Positions 59,658 to 64,000 of a stretch of 64,000 nucleotides of DNA are shown here, one piece after another; within the stretch, counting starts at the first letter, position 1; each line of letters starts with the position of its first letter. Made by a program: the position numbers and the translations under genes. Where the stretch lies: contig JAFDWS010000001.1 in assembly GCA_018268375.1 (NCBI GenBank), positions 140,904 to 204,903 of the forward strand, written 5' to 3'. Origin of the DNA: Armatimonadota bacterium. Its GTDB lineage: Bacteria; Armatimonadota; Fimbriimonadia; Fimbriimonadales; Fimbriimonadaceae. The notes beneath the pieces were generated by a model, which searched no databases, had not been told where the DNA came from, and was given only the letters and a program-made list of their open reading frames with translations.

Positions 59658-60884
59658 TCAACCATCCCTGTTGTAACCGGGCCTGTTCGGCTGGCCACGG
59701 ACACCTGAAGTCGGAGGAGCCGTTGCCTGCCCTTCGGGCCTGGTCACCGGTGGTGCCTCGTCGGGCTCAATGATAGGCGTCGTGTTGACGATGCCGCCCA
59801 CCGCCGCCGCCGGGCCACCGCCACCCTGAAGGAGCCGGAGGTACTCGCCGGGATCCTTCGCTTTCGCGATCGCGTCTTGCTGCGCCACCAAGCCTTGAAC
59901 GGTCAGCCGGGCCAGCGACTGGTCCAACGTCTGCATCCCTTGCTTCGAACCCGTTTGAATGATGGATCCGATCTGGTAGGACTTGTTCTCGCGAATCTGG
60001 TTCCGGATGGCGTGGGTCGCGTTCAAAACCTCGAACGCCGCTATGCGCCCCCGATTGTCCTTGCGCTTGACGAGCGACTGCGAGATGACGCCGAGCAAGT
60101 TGACGGACAACTGCATGCGGATTTGCTGCTGCTGATGCATCGGAAAAACGTCGACGATACGGTCGACGGTCTGCACCGCATCCACGGTGTGCAGGGTCGC
60201 GAACACAAGGTGGCCGGTTTCTGCAGCGGTGATCGCAAGGTGGATGGTCTCCAGATCGCGCATCTCGCCGACAAGGATCACGTCCGGGTCCTGCCGGAGG
60301 ACGTACTTCAAAGCGTTCGAGAAGGAGCGCGTGTCGACATCGAGCTCACGTTGGTTAATGAGGGCGACGTGGTCGTCATGCACGAACTCGACCGGGTCTT
60401 CAACGGTAATGATGTGGCACTTCTGAGTCTTGTTGATCCGGTCGATCATAGCGGCCAGCGATGTTGACTTTCCCGAACCTGCCGGACCCGTTACGAGGAC
60501 CAGGCCACGAGGTCGCTCAATGAACTCATAGCAGACCTTTGGCAAGCTCAGGTCTTCCATGCTCTGGATCGTGTAAGGGATGACACGAAAGGCAGCCTGA
60601 GCATGCTCCCGCTGGATGTACATGTTGCCGCGGAAGCGCGAGAGGCCCTTGATCTCGAGTGCGAAGTCGAGTTCCATGTCCTTCTCGAACCGATCCATCT
60701 GCTCCTTTCGAAGCAGCCGGCCCATGGCTTCCTGGAACTCTTGGTCGGAAAACTGGGGGACGTCGTCCATTGGCAAGAGGTCGCCGTGGACGCGGACATA
60801 CACCTTGCCCGTGTCCGACTTGACGTGCAGGTCCGAACCCTGCATTTCGACGCATCTCCGCAGTAGTTGCTCAACCTGTAACAT
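59658..60884 (-). CDS. pilT: PilT-family retraction ATPase (type IV pilus)
   Basis: A 408-residue secretion-type ATPase. SDLHVKSDTGKVYVRVHGDLLP is the N-terminal PilT domain, GPAGSGKSTSLAAMIDRINK the Walker A, IITVEDPVEFVH the Asp box, DVILVGEMRDLETIHLAITAAETGHLVFATLHT the Walker B and His box, and VDRIVDVFPMHQQQQIRMQL a conserved PilT block. A tail of about 50 residues rich in Pro/Gly/Thr (EPDEAPPVTRPEGQATAPP) is extra to the family. It powers retraction of type IV pili. It overlaps the second pilT gene by 14 bases. Confidence 0.94.
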   Translation of the reverse strand: MLQVEQLLRRCVEMQGSDLHVKSDTGKVYVRVHGDLLPMDDVPQFSDQEFQEAMGRLLRKEQMDRFEKDMELDFALEIKGLSRFRGNMYIQREHAQAAFRVIPYTIQSMEDLSLPKVCYEFIERPRGLVLVTGPAGSGKSTSLAAMIDRINKTQKCHIITVEDPVEFVHDDHVALINQRELDVDTRSFSNALKYVLRQDPDVILVGEMRDLETIHLAITAAETGHLVFATLHTVDAVQTVDRIVDVFPMHQQQQIRMQLSVNLLGVISQSLVKRKDNRGRIAAFEVLNATHAIRNQIRENKSYQIGSIIQTGSKQGMQTLDQSLARLTVQGLVAQQDAIAKAKDPGEYLRLLQGGGGPAAAVGGIVNTTPIIEPDEAPPVTRPEGQATAPPTSGVRGQPNRPGYNRDG

Positions 60885-61968
60885 GGGTGTCTCCTCCAGC
60901 AGTCAGGCCCATGTTGGCGGCCCTTCTCGCAAATTCCGACGCGCTCGAGCTCTTCGCCAGCGCGTGCTCGTAATCGACCAGTCCGTCCTTGACCAATCCC
61001 AGCAAACACCCGTCCAGGGTCTGCATGCCCAGTTCTGCACCGGTTTGGATGTCGTGATAAAGGGAGTGAGTCTTCCCTTCCCTGATCATTGTCCTGATCG
61101 AGGGCGTAGCCGTCATCACCTCAAAGGCAGCTACTCGTCCCGTACCGTCCTGGAGCGGGAGCAGGGACTGCGAGATGACCGCCTGGAGCGTGACGCTGAG
61201 TTGTGTCCGGATTTGTGCCTGCTGCTCAGGATCGAAGACGTCGACGATGCGGTCGATGGTCTGAGCCGCATCCACCGTATGGAGCGTCGAAAAGACCAAG
61301 TGACCGGTTTCGGCGGCCGTGATCGCGAGCTGGATCGTTTCCAGGTCGCGCATTTCGCCGACGAGGATGACGTCCGGGTTCTGCCGCATGACGTGCCGCA
61401 ACGCGTCCGCAAAGGAGTGGGTGTCCGTTCCAAGTTCACGCTGATTGATGACGGCGGTCTTGTCTTGGTGCACGTACTCGATCGGATCTTCGATCGTCAT
61501 GATGTGCCTGCGCTCGCTCTCGTTGATGTGGTTGATGACGGCGGCCAGGCTCGTGGACTTGCCCGAACCGGTGGGCCCGGTCACCAAGACGAGGCCGCGC
61601 GGCAAGAGCGCGATCTTCTTGCAGACTTGAGGAAGGCGCAAGTCGTCGATCGTTCGAATCCTGTAGGGGATGAGCCTGAAGACGGCGCCAACCTTTCCGC
61701 GCTGCCAGTACATGTTCACGCGGAACCGGGCCAGACCGGGGATCGCGTAGGAAAGGTCGCACTCCTTGAAGTTGAAGAGGCGGTCTTTGCGCTCCTCGTT
61801 GAGAATGGCCAACAGCATCTCCTGGTGCTTCTCGGTCGGGATCGACGGTTCGTCGAGGCGCTGCAAGTCCCCGTTGATCCGCATGATCGGCGGATTGTCC
61901 GCCTTCAGGTGCAGATCGCTCGCGTCGACTTCGACGACCTTGTGCAGGAGTTCGTTGAGCTTGGACAT
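60871..61968 (-). CDS. pilT: PilT-family ATPase, second copy
   Basis: A 365-residue PilT-type ATPase very like its neighbour. SDLHLKADNPPIMRINGDLQ, Walker A GPTGSGKSTSLAAVINHIN, IMTIEDPIEYVH, and DVILVGEMRDLETIQLAITAAETGHLVFSTLHT are present. The AIRNQI-like arm differs (TPSIRTMIREGKTHSLYHDIQTGAELGMQTLDGCL). The C-terminal tail (SSASEFARRAANMGLTAGGDTHVTG) is short. Compared with PilU/PilT pairs, two retraction ATPases are common in twitching bacteria. It is the upstream partner of the first pilT gene and overlaps it by 14 bases. Confidence 0.93.
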   Translation of the reverse strand: MSKLNELLHKVVEVDASDLHLKADNPPIMRINGDLQRLDEPSIPTEKHQEMLLAILNEERKDRLFNFKECDLSYAIPGLARFRVNMYWQRGKVGAVFRLIPYRIRTIDDLRLPQVCKKIALLPRGLVLVTGPTGSGKSTSLAAVINHINESERRHIMTIEDPIEYVHQDKTAVINQRELGTDTHSFADALRHVMRQNPDVILVGEMRDLETIQLAITAAETGHLVFSTLHTVDAAQTIDRIVDVFDPEQQAQIRTQLSVTLQAVISQSLLPLQDGTGRVAAFEVMTATPSIRTMIREGKTHSLYHDIQTGAELGMQTLDGCLLGLVKDGLVDYEHALAKSSSASEFARRAANMGLTAGGDTHVTG

Positions 61969-62174
61969 GGCGGACGTACGCGTGATTCTATCCTACGCGC
62001 CGCCGCCAGCGAAATCGCTTCACTCGTGTTCGAGCTGGTCCTCGCGACCTTGAGTCCAATCGAATGAAGCTCGTCGGCCCCGTGAGCCACCGCGTTGCAG
62101 CACCGTAAAACTACGTGAGTTCGACTCGGGCCGAGTGTTGTCTTCAAGAATCGATTAATAATCCACCAGGGCTT

Positions 62175-63356
62175 ATGAACAATTTCTCTCGCCTTGCGCT
62201 TGCCGGGCTCTCTGCCTTGGCCGTCGGGGAAGCACACGCTGCAAACGTCTACGTCATGTCCAGTGGATCACAGCAACAGGACACCGCGGTCGTCGCCGCG
62301 TTGGCTGCGGCGGGACATTCCTCCTTCATCGGTGACCAGTTCTCAAACTTTGACGGCAACGAGAATCTGACGGGTTTCGACTCGATCCTCCTACAGGTGA
62401 ACTACAACTGGAACTCTCCGGACATGCCCGTTGCGGGCCAAAACCGGCTCGTTACATTTGTCCAGCAGGGCGGCGGCCTGGTTACGACCGAATGGGTGCT
62501 ATGGGACATCTCTGCACAAGCTAAATTTCAGGTCCTGAACACCATTCTTCCTAGCGTAGCGACCGCGTCGTATAACGGAGACGCCTTCCACCACCTTGTC
62601 CAGGTGACGGCTGACACGATCATCAACTCGGGCATGCCCCTTGACTTCGAGATTCCCGGTGACAACGTGGCAGGCAGCGAGACAAACGTTCCGGACGTGA
62701 AACCCGGTGGCCTTGTGTTCTATTCCACTCTGAACAGCGGGAACTTCTGCGGACTGACCGGGTGGAATGCGGGACTCGGACGTGTCGCCCAGTTCTCACA
62801 GACCGTTGGGGAGGCCCACTTAGCCGATCCCCTCGGTTTTCGACTATTGGGAAACGTGATCGAATGGGTGTCTCACGGTGCCGCGGCCATTCAATTGAGC
62901 CCCGACACTGTGACCGTTCGAATCGGTCAGACCACATCAGGCGGCCTTGGCCAGATTTCGGACATTGACGGGCAGGTCATGAGAGTCTGCAAGTTCATCG
63001 TCGTCAACCAGCAGGTCGCCCCGGTCACTGTGGAAGTGGAGGGCGCATGCCCCTTCGGCAACCCTGCAACGATGCAATTCAGGACGTACTCGAGGCAAAC
63101 CGTCTCCGGCGCTTTTCAGATGACTGTCGACCTCTACGACTGGAGCACCAACCTCTTCAGTACAACGGCAGTGCGAACCGACCCAATCGGTACAAACTTC
63201 AAGGCGGTTGCAGTGAATGCGAACGCTCCGGTTTCCCGATTTGTCAGCGGCTCCGGCCGCGTCAAGGCGCGATATCGTGTCAAGCAAGCTGGGCCAGGAG
63301 CCTCCTCGGCTTGGTGCAACGACCTTGACCAAGCCGTATGGTTCGTCAAGCCATGA
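62175..63356 (+). CDS. Secreted ThuA-like protein with shared C-terminal domain
   Basis: A 393-residue exported protein. A signal peptide (NFSRLALAGLSALAVGEAHA) precedes a flavodoxin/glutamine-amidotransferase-like (ThuA-type) domain (NVYVMSSGSQQQDTAVVAALAAAGH, FDSILLQVNYNW, RLVTFVQQGGGLVTTEWVLWD, GRVAQFSQTVGEAH). The C-terminal 110 residues match those of the propeller protein at 58178 (for example SRFVSGSGRVKARYRVK, LDQAVWFV). I chose ATG 62175; an open frame begins at 62115 but the signal peptide starts here. It lies between two PilT-type genes on the other strand and ends at a bidirectional terminator. Confidence 0.8.
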   Translation: MNNFSRLALAGLSALAVGEAHAANVYVMSSGSQQQDTAVVAALAAAGHSSFIGDQFSNFDGNENLTGFDSILLQVNYNWNSPDMPVAGQNRLVTFVQQGGGLVTTEWVLWDISAQAKFQVLNTILPSVATASYNGDAFHHLVQVTADTIINSGMPLDFEIPGDNVAGSETNVPDVKPGGLVFYSTLNSGNFCGLTGWNAGLGRVAQFSQTVGEAHLADPLGFRLLGNVIEWVSHGAAAIQLSPDTVTVRIGQTTSGGLGQISDIDGQVMRVCKFIVVNQQVAPVTVEVEGACPFGNPATMQFRTYSRQTVSGAFQMTVDLYDWSTNLFSTTAVRTDPIGTNFKAVAVNANAPVSRFVSGSGRVKARYRVKQAGPGASSAWCNDLDQAVWFVKP

Positions 63357-63360
63357 ACTG

Positions 63361-63408
63361 ACAAAAAGAACGAGGCGCCGGAATTCTCACTCTGGCGCCC
63401 TTTTTGTT
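63361..63408. terminator. Bidirectional terminator between convergent genes
   Basis: ACAAAAAG, GGCGCC (63374-63379), a 14-base loop, GGCGCC (63394-63399), then CTTTTTGT. The stem is followed by a T-run in both directions, which suits the plus-strand secreted gene and the minus-strand pilT gene that converge here. Confidence 0.8.
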
Positions 63409-63420
63409 TGCTGCGATTTC

Positions 63421-64000
63421 TTAGCGGCGGAGCATCTGCTTCAGCTCGGACACGATGCCAGCGTAGTTGATCGCGACCTCTTCGGAGATGATCCCTGCCT
63501 TGACATAGCGGGCGAGGCCCTGGTTCATCGTCTGCATGCCCCAGAAGCCGCCCTCATTCATCAGGTGGTAGATGTCGCCGAAGTGGCCGTCTTCGATCGC
63601 CTTCGAGACGGTCGGGGTGCAGATCAGGATCTCCGGCACGACGACGCGGCCCTGGCCATCCGCTCGGGGAACGAGCTTTTGAGCGATGATGGCCCGGAGC
63701 GAGTTCGCCAACCGCTGACAAAGGTGGACTTTCTCGTGCGGCGGGAACATGTTGATGATACGGTCGAGCGTTTCGTACGCAGACGCCGTGTGAACCGTCG
63801 AAAAGACCAAGTGGCCCGTCTCACCGGCTTGGAGCGCGGTGTGCATGGTGACGATGTCGCGCATCTCACCAACGAGAATGACGTCGGGAGCTTCTCGGAC
63901 GACAGCGCGAAGAGCCGGCATGAAGTCTTCCGTGTCAATTCCGATCTCGCGCTGGCTAAAGTACGCGGTCTTGTCCTCGTGGACGATTTCGAGCGGGTCC
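63421..64000 (-). CDS. pilT: PilT-family ATPase, third copy (5' end cut by window edge)
   Basis: The last 193 residues of a third PilT-type ATPase. In the visible part the Asp box remnant is DPLEIVHEDKTAYFSQREIG, then DVILVGEMRDIVTMHTALQAGETGHLVFSTVHT (Walker B, His box), LDRIINMFPPHEKVHLCQRLANSLRAIIAQKLVP, and GGFWGMQTMNQGL. Some residues differ from the other two (IVTMHTALQAGE instead of LETIHLAITAAE), so it is not a recent duplicate. The Walker A is outside the window. It probably completes a group of three retraction ATPases. Confidence 0.92.
   Translation of the reverse strand, partial: DPLEIVHEDKTAYFSQREIGIDTEDFMPALRAVVREAPDVILVGEMRDIVTMHTALQAGETGHLVFSTVHTASAYETLDRIINMFPPHEKVHLCQRLANSLRAIIAQKLVPRADGQGRVVVPEILICTPTVSKAIEDGHFGDIYHLMNEGGFWGMQTMNQGLARYVKAGIISEEVAINYAGIVSELKQMLRR

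Noticed and set aside
60616..62067. 483-residue plus-strand open frame across both pilT genes
   Set aside because: Antisense shadow; both strands cannot be coding here and the pilT motifs are exact.

Overview
The window is a 64 kb stretch of a GC-rich (roughly 60 percent by eye) bacterial chromosome with tightly packed genes, many 4-base ATGA or TTGA stop/start overlaps, frequent GTG and TTG starts and often weak Shine-Dalgarno sites. An LptD/OstA-like protein, an RND efflux system and an SLBB export protein indicate a diderm cell envelope. The DUF1592/DUF1552 pair, several PilT-type ATPases, secreted proteins with a shared C-terminal domain and a subtilase with WG-rich repeats would fit Armatimonadota (Fimbriimonadia-like), but this placement is an inference from gene content; no rRNA is present.

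Layout. 1-5.6 kb (minus): epimerase fragment, lipoprotein, ABC-2 permease, two TrkA/RCK proteins, then an ECF sigma factor with two membrane proteins. 5.6-14.8 kb: OstA/LptD-like protein, a small conserved protein, glycogen debranching enzyme, DNA polymerase III alpha (dnaE), a secreted helical protein and a convergent SdpR/SdpI-type pair. 14.8-22.6 kb: E2 acyltransferase, ROK kinase, then a MoxR / DUF58 / transglutaminase operon running into holA. 22.5-29.6 kb: ilvC, a (p)ppGpp-hydrolase-like HD protein, ppx-ppk1, trmD-rplS-lepB, a small membrane protein and a CAU-anticodon tRNA. 29.7-38.3 kb: acyl-CoA dehydrogenase, alpha/beta hydrolase, Gfo/Idh/MocA dehydrogenase, TerC, FmdB-type zinc ribbon, DUF1592 and DUF1552 proteins. 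38.3-48.9 kb: BMP-type lipoprotein, an unknown protein, transketolase, a large secreted glycosidase-like protein, VanX-like dipeptidase, SLBB export protein and an aldolase / dehydrogenase / lyxose-isomerase-like sugar operon. 48.9-55.9 kb: an RND efflux operon ending in its own MarR gene, then a secreted subtilase. 56.1-58.1 kb: tRNA-Asp and tRNA-Phe, with a 42-bp copy of the tRNA-Phe 3' end 1.8 kb away, bounding a small island that holds a pseudopilin-like gene and a frameshifted TPR lipoprotein. 58.2-64 kb: three PilT-family ATPases (one cut by the window end), interleaved with two secreted proteins that share a C-terminal domain.

Most of the window is housekeeping. The most notable accessory observations are the tRNA-Phe-bounded mini-island, a perfect 17-bp MarR-type operator in front of the RND operon whose last gene is MarR, the shared C-terminal domain of the two secreted proteins beside the pilT genes, the WG-repeat tail of the subtilase, and a compact uncharacterised sugar operon. 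I found no CRISPR array, transposase, integrase, phage structural gene or recognisable defence system.
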